Assembly (NCBI GenBank): GCA_905216145.1
Contig: CAJMST010000012.1
Span: 1-60,573 of the forward strand
Length of the DNA: 60,573 bases
Reading direction: 5' to 3'
Source: an uncultured bacterium
GTDB lineage: Bacteria > Actinomycetota > Coriobacteriia > Coriobacteriales > Coriobacteriaceae
Shown: positions 32,585 to 40,738 of the stretch, piece by piece
How positions within the stretch are numbered: the first letter of the stretch is position 1
Layout: every line of letters begins with the position of its first letter
The notes under the pieces: model-generated
What the model saw: the letters and a program-made list of their open reading frames with translations, nothing else
Told to the model about the DNA's origin: nothing
Databases searched by the model: none
Made by a program: the position numbers and the translations under genes

Positions 32585-33934
32585 ATGGACGACCTTTTTT
32601 CTGCCTCGACGCGCGAGCGTTCCTTTAAAAATGCGCCGCTTGCGGTGCGCATGCGCCCCAATTCGCTCGACGAGTATGTGGGCCAGCAAAAGGCCGTCGG
32701 TAAGGGCTCATGGTTGCGTGCCGCGATCGAGCACGACGTGCTTTCGAGCGTGATTCTGTACGGGCCGGCCGGTACGGGTAAGACGACGCTGGCCCACATT
32801 ATCGCCAACCATACCAAGAGCGAGTTTGTCGAGGTCAGCGCCGTCACGGGTACTGTGAAGGACCTGCGTCGCGTGATTGACGAGGCCAAGACGCGCCTGA
32901 ATACCTACGACCGCCGCACCATTCTATTCATCGATGAGATTCACCGCTTCTCTAAGTCGCAGCAGGATGCCCTGCTGCATGCAGTTGAGAACCGTACCGT
33001 CATTATGATTGGCGCTACGACAGAGAACCCGTACTTTGAGGTCAACTCGGCACTGTTGTCGCGCGGGCGCGTGGTGGAGCTTGAACATCTGAAGGATGAG
33101 GCTATCGCCACGCTTATTGAGCGTGCGCTCGAGGCACCACAGGGCTTGAACGGAAAGTTCTCGGCCGATGAGGATACGGTCAAGACCATTTGCACGCTGG
33201 CAGCGGGTGACGCTCGCTCGGCGCTCACGACGCTCGAGCTTGCGAGCGAGATTGCCGTCACGCGTCCCGATACCGAGGGAACGCCAGCGCCTGCGGCGGG
33301 GGAGCGCTATCCCATCACCGTGGATGACGTGAAGATTGCCAACCCGCGTCGCGGCTTTACGTATGACAAAAACGGCGACATGCACTACGACATCATCAGT
33401 GCGTTCATCAAGTCCATGCGCGGTAGTGACCCCGATGCCACGATCTATTGGCTCGCGCGCATGATCGATGCTGGGGAGGATCCTAAGTTTATCGCTCGCC
33501 GCATTATGATTCACGCTTCTGAGGATGTTGGCAACGCCGACCCGCAGGCGCTTTTGGTGGCGCATGCCGCGTTTAAGTCTGCCGAGGTCATTGGCTATCC
33601 CGAGTGCCGCATTAACCTGGCTCAGGCTGCACTCTATGTGTGCTTGGCGCCAAAATCCAACGCGTGTGAGGCTTCGATCGATGCGGCGCTGGCCGATATC
33701 CATTCTAGTGGGCTTCGCGAGGTGCCGAGTTATCTGCGCGATCGCCATCGCCCGGGCAGCGATGAATACGGTGTGTATAAGTATCCACATGATTATCCCG
33801 AAGGCTGGGTCGATCAGCGCTATTTGCCCGAGGGACTGGAGCGCGGCGTGTTCTGGCAGCCTGCCGGCCGCGGTTGGGAAGAATGGCGCGTAGAGCAAAG
33901 CGAACGCGACCGCAGCGGGAATGCACCGAAGTAG
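32585..33934 (+). CDS. rarA: Replication-associated recombination protein RarA (MgsA)
   Basis: The 449-residue AAA+ clamp-loader-like protein has RMRPNSLDEYVGQ, Walker A GPAGTGKTTLA, Walker B TILFIDEIHRF and sensor 1 IGATTENPYFE. The C-terminal MgsA tetramerisation domain includes MIHASEDVGNADP and LRDRHRPGSDEYGVYKYPHDYPEG in two parts. RarA acts at stalled forks with SSB. The start is uncertain: ATGs at 32570, 32579 and 32585 are in frame; I chose 32585 because MDDLFS matches the usual RarA opening. Confidence 0.93.
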   Translation: MDDLFSASTRERSFKNAPLAVRMRPNSLDEYVGQQKAVGKGSWLRAAIEHDVLSSVILYGPAGTGKTTLAHIIANHTKSEFVEVSAVTGTVKDLRRVIDEAKTRLNTYDRRTILFIDEIHRFSKSQQDALLHAVENRTVIMIGATTENPYFEVNSALLSRGRVVELEHLKDEAIATLIERALEAPQGLNGKFSADEDTVKTICTLAAGDARSALTTLELASEIAVTRPDTEGTPAPAAGERYPITVDDVKIANPRRGFTYDKNGDMHYDIISAFIKSMRGSDPDATIYWLARMIDAGEDPKFIARRIMIHASEDVGNADPQALLVAHAAFKSAEVIGYPECRINLAQAALYVCLAPKSNACEASIDAALADIHSSGLREVPSYLRDRHRPGSDEYGVYKYPHDYPEGWVDQRYLPEGLERGVFWQPAGRGWEEWRVEQSERDRSGNAPK

Positions 33935-33965
33935 CTGCTGATAATTTTGTCCCACGTTGCTGCTC

Positions 33966-33996
33966 TTGGCATGTTCGGTCCCCTTTGGGGTACCAT
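33966..33996 (+). promoter_or_regulatory. Candidate promoter of the stress-sigma operon
   Basis: TTGGCA (33966-33971) and TACCAT (33991-33996) are 19 bp apart, somewhat long, 39 bp before the DUF948 gene. Confidence 0.4.
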
Positions 33997-34034
33997 GAAA
34001 AGCGTCTGTATTTCGATTCTTCCGGGAGGCTTGT

Positions 34035-34622
34035 ATGAGTCCCATTCAAATCGCCCTGCTGCTGCTCGCCGTTGCCGGCGTGTGGGCCATCGCTGAGCTC
34101 GCGCTTACCCTGCGCAAGACCCGCAATGTTGTCGACTCGCTCGATAAGACCGTGAACGACCTCAACAACACCATCGCCGAGGCTCAGCCTGTGGTGGCAA
34201 AGCTCGATGGCGCTGTCGATGAGCTTACGCCGACGCTTGCCCAGATGGAGCCGCTGCTTAAGTCGAGCAAGACGGCAGTTGATGCCCTTACCTCCAATCT
34301 CGTAGAGGTCGAAGCCGTGGTTCGCGACATTTCCGAGGTTACGGGCAGCATGGCCGAGGCCAGCAATGCTGTGTCGAGCGTGACCGACTCTGCCGCCGGT
34401 GCTGTGCAGAAGCTCTTCAATAAGGTGAAGGCTCCTGCAGCCGACGCCGATCGCAAGCTCGCCGCTGCCGCTGCGGAGGCCGAGCAGCCTACCGAGCGCG
34501 TCCTAATTGGCGAGGACGAGGCCGCCGCGGGCGACGATGATGGTCAGAAGTCTGTATCCAAGCCGGCTCAGTATTACACCTATACGCCCGCCGAGACCTC
34601 TGAGGAGTCCTGCGATGAGTAG
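34035..34622 (+). CDS. DUF948 membrane-anchored coiled-coil protein
   Basis: The 195-residue protein has one N-terminal membrane segment (about residues 4-24). An amphipathic heptad region follows (VNDLNNTIAEAQPVVAKL onward) to about residue 130, then an acidic, Ala-rich tail. This is the DUF948 pattern seen in general-stress proteins such as YtxG. Its function is unknown. It overlaps the anti-sigma gene by 8 bp and so belongs to the same operon as the sigma factor. CGGGAGG lies upstream of the ATG. Confidence 0.85.
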   Translation: MSPIQIALLLLAVAGVWAIAELALTLRKTRNVVDSLDKTVNDLNNTIAEAQPVVAKLDGAVDELTPTLAQMEPLLKSSKTAVDALTSNLVEVEAVVRDISEVTGSMAEASNAVSSVTDSAAGAVQKLFNKVKAPAADADRKLAAAAAEAEQPTERVLIGEDEAAAGDDDGQKSVSKPAQYYTYTPAETSEESCDE

Positions 34623-34992
34623 CGAAGCAAACTGCCCTATCACGCTGACCGTTGCCGGTGACCCGCGTCTCGCTCGCCTTGTGCGCATGACGGCAGCCAA
34701 CGTTGGTGCCCTGTGCTCTATGTCTGTCGATCGCATCGAGGACATCCGCATGGCTGCTGAGGAGGCTTTCATCTTTGGTTGCACCGCGGTCGACTGCGAT
34801 GACATCACCATCAAATTCGATGTCGATGAGACCCACGTTGGCATGACTATTACCTTTGGGGACCAGGCTACGGTCGATGAAGACGACCAGGCTGCGGTGT
34901 ATGCCGAGCTCATCCTCGCGAGCGTGTGCGACTCCTACGAAAAGACTACGGCGCCCCTGACGCTTTCCCTCGACCTCAAGGCGGATATCTAA
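34615..34992 (+). CDS. Degenerate RsbW-like anti-sigma factor
   Basis: The 125-residue protein resembles the GHKL kinase fold of RsbW/SpoIIAB: RIEDIRMAAEEAF aligns with the N-box helix, followed by alternating strands. The N-box Asn is replaced (EEAFIFGC where RsbW has EACTN). The later Gly-rich G1 and G2 ATP-binding motifs are absent, and the protein is about 30 residues short. It overlaps DUF948 and ends two bases before the sigma gene, as rsbW does before sigB. I infer an anti-sigma factor that binds its partner but cannot use ATP. Confidence 0.72.
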   Translation: MSSEANCPITLTVAGDPRLARLVRMTAANVGALCSMSVDRIEDIRMAAEEAFIFGCTAVDCDDITIKFDVDETHVGMTITFGDQATVDEDDQAAVYAELILASVCDSYEKTTAPLTLSLDLKADI

Positions 34993-34993
34993 T

Positions 34994-35785
34994 ATGACCG
35001 AACGTTCCCGGAGCGGTAAGACCGCTTGGGACAAGGAGAAAACCCGCGAGCTGTTTCGTCGCTATAAAGAGACCGGTGACCCGGACGCACGCGAGCAGCT
35101 CGTCATGTCCCACATGAACCTGGTAAGGTTTCTTGCCAACAAGTTTAAGAACCGCGGCGAGCCGCTCGATGACCTGATGCAGGTTGGTTATTTGGGCCTG
35201 CTCAAGGCTATCGACCGCTTTGACCCTGAGCGCGGACTCGAGTTCACCACGTTTGCCACGCCTACCATCTTGGGCGAGATTAAGCGTCACTTCCGCGACA
35301 AGGGCTGGAGCGTGCGCGTGCCCCGTCGCTTGCAGGAGCTCTCGGCCAAGGTCAACCAGGCTACCGATAAGCTCACCAACGAGCTACAGCGCTCGCCTAA
35401 GGTTGAGGAAATCGCTGAGTACTTGGACGTGACGGTCGATGAGGTGCTGGAGGCTATGGAATCGTCTTCGGCCTATACCTCGGTGCCCATCGAGGCTCCT
35501 GGTGCGTCCGATTCCGACGATGCCCCCTCGATTCTCGACCGTTACGCCGACGACGACAACGAGCTCGACTTTACCGATGACCGTCTAGTGATCGAGGAAG
35601 CCATCCGTGATTTCTCGCCGCGCGAGCGCGAGGTGATCGAGCTGCGCTTTGTGAAGGGCATGACCCAGATCGAGATCGCCAAGAAGCTTGGTATTTCTCA
35701 GGTGCAGGTTTCGCGTCTGCTGCGCCGCACGCTTAAGAAGATTCAGGACAAGATCGACCCCGACGGAGTGATGATTCGTTCATGA
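34994..35785 (+). CDS. SigB/SigF-type sigma-70 family factor
   Basis: The 263-residue sigma factor belongs to the stress/sporulation subgroup. Region 2 has DLMQVGYLGLLKAIDRFDP and FTTFATPTILGEIKRHFRDK; region 3 has ELQRSPKVEEIAEYL; region 4 has SPREREVIELRFVKGMTQ and a C-terminal HTH. It should direct RNA polymerase to stress genes under control of the preceding anti-sigma protein. No anti-anti-sigma (STAS/RsbV) gene is in the window. The gene overlaps the next by 4 bp (ATGA). Confidence 0.93.
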   Translation: MTERSRSGKTAWDKEKTRELFRRYKETGDPDAREQLVMSHMNLVRFLANKFKNRGEPLDDLMQVGYLGLLKAIDRFDPERGLEFTTFATPTILGEIKRHFRDKGWSVRVPRRLQELSAKVNQATDKLTNELQRSPKVEEIAEYLDVTVDEVLEAMESSSAYTSVPIEAPGASDSDDAPSILDRYADDDNELDFTDDRLVIEEAIRDFSPREREVIELRFVKGMTQIEIAKKLGISQVQVSRLLRRTLKKIQDKIDPDGVMIRS

Positions 35786-37194
35786 GTGAGCACCCCCAAC
35801 AAACCGATCGCGTGCTGCGCGACACCCGCATTCTGACGCTGCGCATTTGGGCTGTTGTCGGCTGCATTGTTATTGCTGCTGTCATCTTTAACCTTATGGG
35901 CATCCTGGCACCGGTTATCGAGTTTCTCGCTGTTGGTTCCATCATTGCCTTTGTGATGTCCCCGATCACCAACTGGCTCGAGCACCATGGCGTGAATCGC
36001 GGCATCGGTTCGCTTATCGCGCTTATTGTTGTTGTTGCCGTGCTCGTCGGTGTCGTTTGCATCTTGTCGCCGATTCTCTTTGGCCAGATCATGGAAGTCC
36101 TGAGCCGCCTGCCCGAGCAGCTTCGTGTTGCTGGTGGCGATCTCAACGAGATGATCTCGCATGCCAAGACGCTCAACAACACGCCGCTCAAGGAGTATTT
36201 GGACGATAATCTTTCGTCGCTTGTTACCGTGGCATCGAAGTACGTGTCTCAGATCGCTGCCGAGCTTGGCCGCGGTGTGTTCCCGCTCATCACCAATACG
36301 GCCTCGCAGTTGTTCGTGATCTTCCTTGGTCTGGTGCTTGCGTACTGGATGGCCTGCGACTACCCTCGCATGCACCACGAGATTTGCACCATCATCGGTC
36401 AGGAGAAGGAGACCTCGTACCGCTTTATGGTCGCCATCCTTTCTCGCTCTGTCGGCGGCTACATGCGCGGTATGGTCGTGACGTCCATCTGCGGTGGTTT
36501 CCTCGCCTTTATCGGTTTTATGATCATCGGCCATCCGTATGCGGCGCTCATGGCTATCTTTACCGGCATCATGCATTTGGTTCCGGTCGTTGGTCCTTGG
36601 GTGAGCGCAGCAATCGCCACGGTGCTCGGTTTCATGTTCAGCCCCATGTTGGCGTTATGGACGCTCATCGTGACGATGGTCGCGCAAAACGTCACAGACA
36701 ACGTGATTTCTCCTAAGGTCATGCAGAGCTCAGTGCAGGTGCATCCCATCATGAGCCTCACGGCGCTCGTTATTGGCTCGGCACTCATGGGTCCCATCGG
36801 CATGATTATTGCCATCCCGCTGTGTGCGGCCCTCAAGGGTATCTTCGTGTACTACTTCGAGAATGAGACCGGCCGACAGCTTGTGGCCTATGACGGCGCC
36901 GTTTTTAAGGGCACACCGTACCGCGATGCCGATGGCAACCCGGTCGCCGCCTACGACGCGCTCGGCGACGACACCTTCATTTATGAGTCCGAGCTCATCG
37001 GTAACGAGACTGCGCCCGAGGCCCAGGCCATGCCCAAGCCCGAGCTCGATAATCCCTGGATCAAGCTCTCGGGTCTGCAGCCCGATGCGACGGGCTTCTT
37101 CAAGAACCCCTTCGCCAAGGATGATGATTCCAATACGGACGACGACACCAAAACCGGCATCGACGGTTCCATGGACGATTCGGATTCTAAATAG
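35782..37194 (+). CDS. AI-2E family transporter (DUF20)
   Basis: The 470-residue protein has about eight membrane segments in the UPF0118/AI-2E layout, with GIMHLVPVVGPWVSA and VTDNVISPKVMQSSVQVHP as family motifs. Members are proposed exporters of AI-2 or Na+(Li+)/H+ antiporters; the substrate here is unknown. The last 90 residues are a hydrophilic, acidic tail ending in Asp/Asn/Thr-rich sequence. It overlaps the sigma gene by 4 bp, so it belongs to the stress operon. Confidence 0.88.
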   Translation: MSEHPQQTDRVLRDTRILTLRIWAVVGCIVIAAVIFNLMGILAPVIEFLAVGSIIAFVMSPITNWLEHHGVNRGIGSLIALIVVVAVLVGVVCILSPILFGQIMEVLSRLPEQLRVAGGDLNEMISHAKTLNNTPLKEYLDDNLSSLVTVASKYVSQIAAELGRGVFPLITNTASQLFVIFLGLVLAYWMACDYPRMHHEICTIIGQEKETSYRFMVAILSRSVGGYMRGMVVTSICGGFLAFIGFMIIGHPYAALMAIFTGIMHLVPVVGPWVSAAIATVLGFMFSPMLALWTLIVTMVAQNVTDNVISPKVMQSSVQVHPIMSLTALVIGSALMGPIGMIIAIPLCAALKGIFVYYFENETGRQLVAYDGAVFKGTPYRDADGNPVAAYDALGDDTFIYESELIGNETAPEAQAMPKPELDNPWIKLSGLQPDATGFFKNPFAKDDDSNTDDDTKTGIDGSMDDSDSK

Positions 37195-37200
37195 GTCCTA

Positions 37201-37440
37201 TTAACGTTTCTTGAAGTTGTAAATGACAAGAAACGCGAGCAAAGCGATTGATAAGGGGCCGGCTACATAGAAAAAGAGAACGTCAATTGCGCGTAGAGTG
37301 TAGTAAGCCTTATCGCCGGACATTACTGCATACAATAAGTAGCCAAATGCTGGTTGGTTTGCGTACCAGCATGAGAAGGCCAAGAGCGCTAAAAGTGCTA
37401 CAACCAGAAGTGCATTCAGGACAAATCGTTTACTTTTCAT
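37201..37440 (-). CDS. Small two-span membrane protein of unknown function
   Basis: The 79-residue protein starts MKSKRFVLNALLVVALLAL with one membrane span and has a second at about 52-74, ending in FKKR. On the minus strand AAGGAG lies six to seven bases before the ATG, so it is probably translated. Its DNA is clearly less GC-rich than its neighbours and uses A/T-ending codons, suggesting acquisition from elsewhere. It is convergent with the AI-2E gene, six bases away. I do not recognise a family. Confidence 0.65.
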   Translation of the reverse strand: MKSKRFVLNALLVVALLALLAFSCWYANQPAFGYLLYAVMSGDKAYYTLRAIDVLFFYVAGPLSIALLAFLVIYNFKKR

Positions 37441-37466
37441 CGATCGCTCCTTCCGGGTGACTCTTA

Positions 37467-37495
37467 TATGTAATTCTACAGCAGCCTTTTTTCAA
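37467..37495 (-). promoter_or_regulatory. Candidate promoter of the small membrane gene
   Basis: On the minus strand TTGAAA (plus 37490-37495) and TACATA (plus 37467-37472) are 17 bp apart, about 27 bp upstream of the ATG. Confidence 0.35.
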
Positions 37496-37532
37496 AGGCT
37501 TGCTCGGTCCCAAATAACGTGCACTTTCGCTG

Positions 37533-37562
37533 GAGGGTCGCTGTTTGGCGGCCCTCTTTTTT
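37533..37562 (+). terminator. Intrinsic terminator upstream of alaS
   Basis: A 9-bp stem (37533-37541 with 37548-37556, one G-U pair) with loop TGTTTG is followed by TTTTTT (37557-37562). No plus-strand gene ends here: the nearest upstream gene on this strand stops 340 bp earlier. It could be an attenuator of alaS, or the end of a small RNA. Confidence 0.75.
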
Positions 37563-37588
37563 GCATGGGCGCGGTGGGATGGTAATAT
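37561..37588 (+). promoter_or_regulatory. Candidate alaS promoter
   Basis: TG-G-TAATAT (TG 37580-37581, hexamer 37583-37588) is an extended -10. TTGCAT at 37561-37566 would be a -35 with 16-bp spacing and overlaps the T tract of the terminator just upstream. Confidence 0.45.
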
Positions 37589-37634
37589 CGTTACGTTTGA
37601 ACTGTTTCGATGTGAAACCGAGGAGATTCCCTCT

Positions 37635-40292
37635 ATGAGTGCTGACTACCCGTCAATGACTACGGCTGAGATTCGCTCCAAGTTCCTCAACTTCTTTGAG
37701 GAGCGCGGTCTTAAGCTCTATCCTTCTTCGTCCCTCGTCCCCGACGATCCTTCGCTGCTGCTTGCCAACGCCGGCATGAACCAGTTTAAGGAGTATTACC
37801 AGGGCAAGAAGACCATGAAGGAGATCGGCGCGATCTCCTGCCAGAAGTGCGTCCGCACCAACGACATCGACTGCATCGGCGAGGACGGCCGTCACCTGTC
37901 CTTCTTTGAGATGCTCGGCGACTTCTCCTTTGGCGGCGTCTCCAAGCAGCAGGCCTGCGCCTGGGCCTTTGAGCTCATCACCAAGGAGTTCAAGCTGCCG
38001 CTCGACCGCCTGTACTTCACCGTCTTTACCGAGGACGACGAGACCCACGACGTGTGGCGTTCCCTGGGCGTTGCCGAGGACCACATCTCGCGTCTGGGGG
38101 AGGACGACAACTTCTGGGCCGCCGGCCCCACCGGCCCCTGCGGTCCGTGCTCCGAGATCTACTTTGACATGGGCGAGGAGGTCGGCTGCGGCAGCCCCGA
38201 CTGTAAGCCCGGCTGCGACTGCGACCGCTTCCTGGAGTTCTGGAACCTCGTCTTTACCCAGTACGACCGCCAGGAGGACGGCTCCATGCCGGAGCTGCCG
38301 CACCGCAACCTCGATACGGGCATGGGCCTGGAGCGCATGGCCGCTATCATGCAGCACAAGACCGCCAACTACGACGGCGATCTGATGCAGCACCTCATCA
38401 AGCTGGGCGAGGAGATCAGCGGCAAGACCTATGACGCCGACGATTACTCCGGTGCCAGCCGCTCGCTGCGTATCATCGCCGATCACTCCCGTGCCGTCGA
38501 CTTTATGATTTCCGACGGCATCCTCCCCGGTAACGAGGGCCGCGAGTACGTCCTTCGCCGCCTGCTCCGGCGCGCCGTGTTCCACGGTCGCCTGCTGGGC
38601 ATCGAGGGCGCCTTCCTGACCAAGTTTATCGACGAGGTCAACGCTCAGATGGGCGAGGCCTATCCTGAGCTGCTCAAGAACGTCGCGCTCGTCAAGGGTA
38701 TCGTCGCCTCCGAGGAGGAGCGCTTCTCCACGACGCTCGACAACGGTCGCGTCTACCTGGATGAGGCCCTGGCAGCGCTTGCCGACGGCTCCGTCCTTCC
38801 GGGCGACGTTGCCTTTAAGCTGCACGACACCTTTGGTTTCCCCATTGACCTGACTGTCGAGATCGCCGGCGCTGCTGGCCACGACGTCGACATGGACGGC
38901 TTCACCGCCTGCATGGAGGACCAGAAGGCCCGCGCTCGTGCCAACGCCAAGGGCGATGCCTGGGGCAGCTTCAACGACGTGTGGGTCGAGCTTTCCGACA
39001 AGGTCGCCGCGACCGAGTTCGACGGCTATGACAACGATGCGATCGAGGGTGCCAAGGTTGTCGCCATCGTTCGCAACGGCGAGTCCGTCGAGTCCGCTGC
39101 CGCCGGCGAGGACGTCGAGGTCGTGCTCGACCGCACCCCGTTCTACGCCGAGATGGGCGGCCAGCAGGGTGACGCCGGCGAGCTTTCCGCCGAGGGCGTT
39201 GTTCTGACCGTTGCCGATACCAAGAACCACAACGGCCTGTATGCCCATGTCGCACACGTTGCCGAGGGCACGCTGACCGTCGGTGCTACCGTGACCGCCG
39301 CGCTCGACGCCGAGCGCCGTGGTTTCCTGCGCCGCAACCACACCGCCACCCACCTGCTCGACGCTGCCCTTAAGCAGGTCCTGGGCGAGCATGTCTCCCA
39401 GGCCGGCTCGCTGGTGACGCCCGAGCACCTGCGCTTTGACTTTACGCACTTCGAGGCCCTGTCCTCCGAGCAGCTCAAGGCTGTTGAGGACCTGGTCAAC
39501 CAGCAGATCTTCGCTTCCAAGCCGGTCGTGACCCGTGTCATGGGCATCGACGAGGCTAAGGCTGCCGGCGCTGTTGCCCTGTTTGGCGAGAAGTATGGCG
39601 ACGTCGTCCGCGTCGTCTCCGTGGGCGCTGAGGACCAGCCGTTCTCCCGCGAACTCTGCGGTGGCACACACGCTGCCAACACCGCCGAGATCGGCCTGTT
39701 CAAGATCATTTCCGAGTCCTCCACGGGCTCCAATGTCCGCCGTATCGAGGCCGTGACCTCTAAGGGTGCCCTCGACTATATGGCCGACCGCCTGGCACTC
39801 GTTGACGCCGCCGCCGCTGCGCTCAAGTGCCGCGTAGACGAGGTTCCCGCCCGCGTGGAGAACCTGCAGGCCGAGCTGCGCGAGACGTCCAATAAGCTCA
39901 AGAAGGCTCTGACCGGTGGCTCCTCCGACGCCATCTCCAGCGCCATCGAGGACGCCGTCGAGCTTGACGGCTATAAGCTCGTTGTCGCTGAGCTCCAGGG
40001 CCTTGAGGCTGCCGACCTGCGCAACGTATGGGATACCGTGCATCAGAAGGTCGCCGGCCCTGTCGCTTGTGTCGTCGCCAGTGTGACTGAGAAGGGCACT
40101 CCGGCCCTGCTCGCTGCCGGCTCCGATGACGCCGTCAAGGCCGGTTTCCACGCCGGTAACGTGATCAAGCAGATCGCGGGTCTGGTCGACGGTCGCGGTG
40201 GCGGTCGTCCCAACATGGCCCAGGCCGGTGGCAAGAATGCTGCCGGCATCGCCGATGCCCTCGCGGCCGCTAAGACCGCGCTCGGCGCCTAA
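37635..40292 (+). CDS. alaS: Alanyl-tRNA synthetase
   Basis: The 885-residue class II synthetase has an N-terminal aminoacylation domain (FLNFFEERGL, LLANAGMNQF, FFEMLGDFSFGG). The editing domain has HTATHLLDAAL and CGGTHAANT as its zinc motifs. A C-terminal C-Ala coiled coil and Gly-rich end (GGGRPNMAQAGG) follow. It charges tRNA-Ala and clears mischarged Ser/Gly. ATG 37635 has GAGGAG about ten bases upstream; ATG 37656 is a less likely alternative. The alaS-ruvX-mltG order is typical of Gram-positives. Confidence 0.97.
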   Translation: MSADYPSMTTAEIRSKFLNFFEERGLKLYPSSSLVPDDPSLLLANAGMNQFKEYYQGKKTMKEIGAISCQKCVRTNDIDCIGEDGRHLSFFEMLGDFSFGGVSKQQACAWAFELITKEFKLPLDRLYFTVFTEDDETHDVWRSLGVAEDHISRLGEDDNFWAAGPTGPCGPCSEIYFDMGEEVGCGSPDCKPGCDCDRFLEFWNLVFTQYDRQEDGSMPELPHRNLDTGMGLERMAAIMQHKTANYDGDLMQHLIKLGEEISGKTYDADDYSGASRSLRIIADHSRAVDFMISDGILPGNEGREYVLRRLLRRAVFHGRLLGIEGAFLTKFIDEVNAQMGEAYPELLKNVALVKGIVASEEERFSTTLDNGRVYLDEALAALADGSVLPGDVAFKLHDTFGFPIDLTVEIAGAAGHDVDMDGFTACMEDQKARARANAKGDAWGSFNDVWVELSDKVAATEFDGYDNDAIEGAKVVAIVRNGESVESAAAGEDVEVVLDRTPFYAEMGGQQGDAGELSAEGVVLTVADTKNHNGLYAHVAHVAEGTLTVGATVTAALDAERRGFLRRNHTATHLLDAALKQVLGEHVSQAGSLVTPEHLRFDFTHFEALSSEQLKAVEDLVNQQIFASKPVVTRVMGIDEAKAAGAVALFGEKYGDVVRVVSVGAEDQPFSRELCGGTHAANTAEIGLFKIISESSTGSNVRRIEAVTSKGALDYMADRLALVDAAAAALKCRVDEVPARVENLQAELRETSNKLKKALTGGSSDAISSAIEDAVELDGYKLVVAELQGLEAADLRNVWDTVHQKVAGPVACVVASVTEKGTPALLAAGSDDAVKAGFHAGNVIKQIAGLVDGRGGGRPNMAQAGGKNAAGIADALAAAKTALGA

Positions 40293-40309
40293 GAATCTAA
40301 GAAGTCGCT

Positions 40310-40738
40310 GTGGTTGCGCTCGCGCTGGACATAGGGGAGACCAGGATTGGCATCGCCGTCTCGAGCCGTGATGGCAAGATGGCGATGCCTGTCAAGGTGC
40401 TTCCGGCTGCCGAGGTCACCGGTGTGGCCAAGACGTTCCGCTACCTGGTTGAGGACTATGAGCCCGACATCCTGGTAAGCGGACGTCCCCTGACCATGGC
40501 CGGTGAGCCCGGCCCTCAGGCCGAGCGCGTTGCCGCTGTGGCGCAAAAGATTGCCGACGAGCTCGATCTTCCGTTGGAGTTTGAGGACGAGCGTCTGTCC
40601 TCGCAAGAGGCCAAGCGTATCCTGCGCGAGCAGGGACTCAACGAAAAGCAGATGAGGGGCAAGATCGACATGATTGCCGCCAGCCTGTTTTTGCAGACGT
40701 GGCTCGATCGTAAAAACGAGGAGGTTTCGCATGCCTAG
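40310..40738 (+). CDS. ruvX: Putative Holliday junction resolvase RuvX (YqgF)
   Basis: The 142-residue RNase H-like protein has the N-terminal LDIGETRIGIAV motif with the first catalytic Asp, plus FEDERLSSQEA and IDMIAASLFLQTWL near the C-terminus. It is implicated in 16S rRNA 5'-end maturation and called a junction resolvase by fold. The start is GTG 40310, with only a weak AAGAAG upstream. It lies between alaS and mltG as usual. Confidence 0.92.
   Translation: MVALALDIGETRIGIAVSSRDGKMAMPVKVLPAAEVTGVAKTFRYLVEDYEPDILVSGRPLTMAGEPGPQAERVAAVAQKIADELDLPLEFEDERLSSQEAKRILREQGLNEKQMRGKIDMIAASLFLQTWLDRKNEEVSHA

Noticed and set aside
37195..37640. T-box leader for alaS
   Set aside because: No stem I, specifier loop or TGGN bulge can be found upstream of the hairpin; it looks like a plain terminator.
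37653..40151. 832-codon open frame opposite alaS
   Set aside because: Same cause: GC-rich codon use keeps the opposite strand open. Its sequence is low-complexity and family-free.
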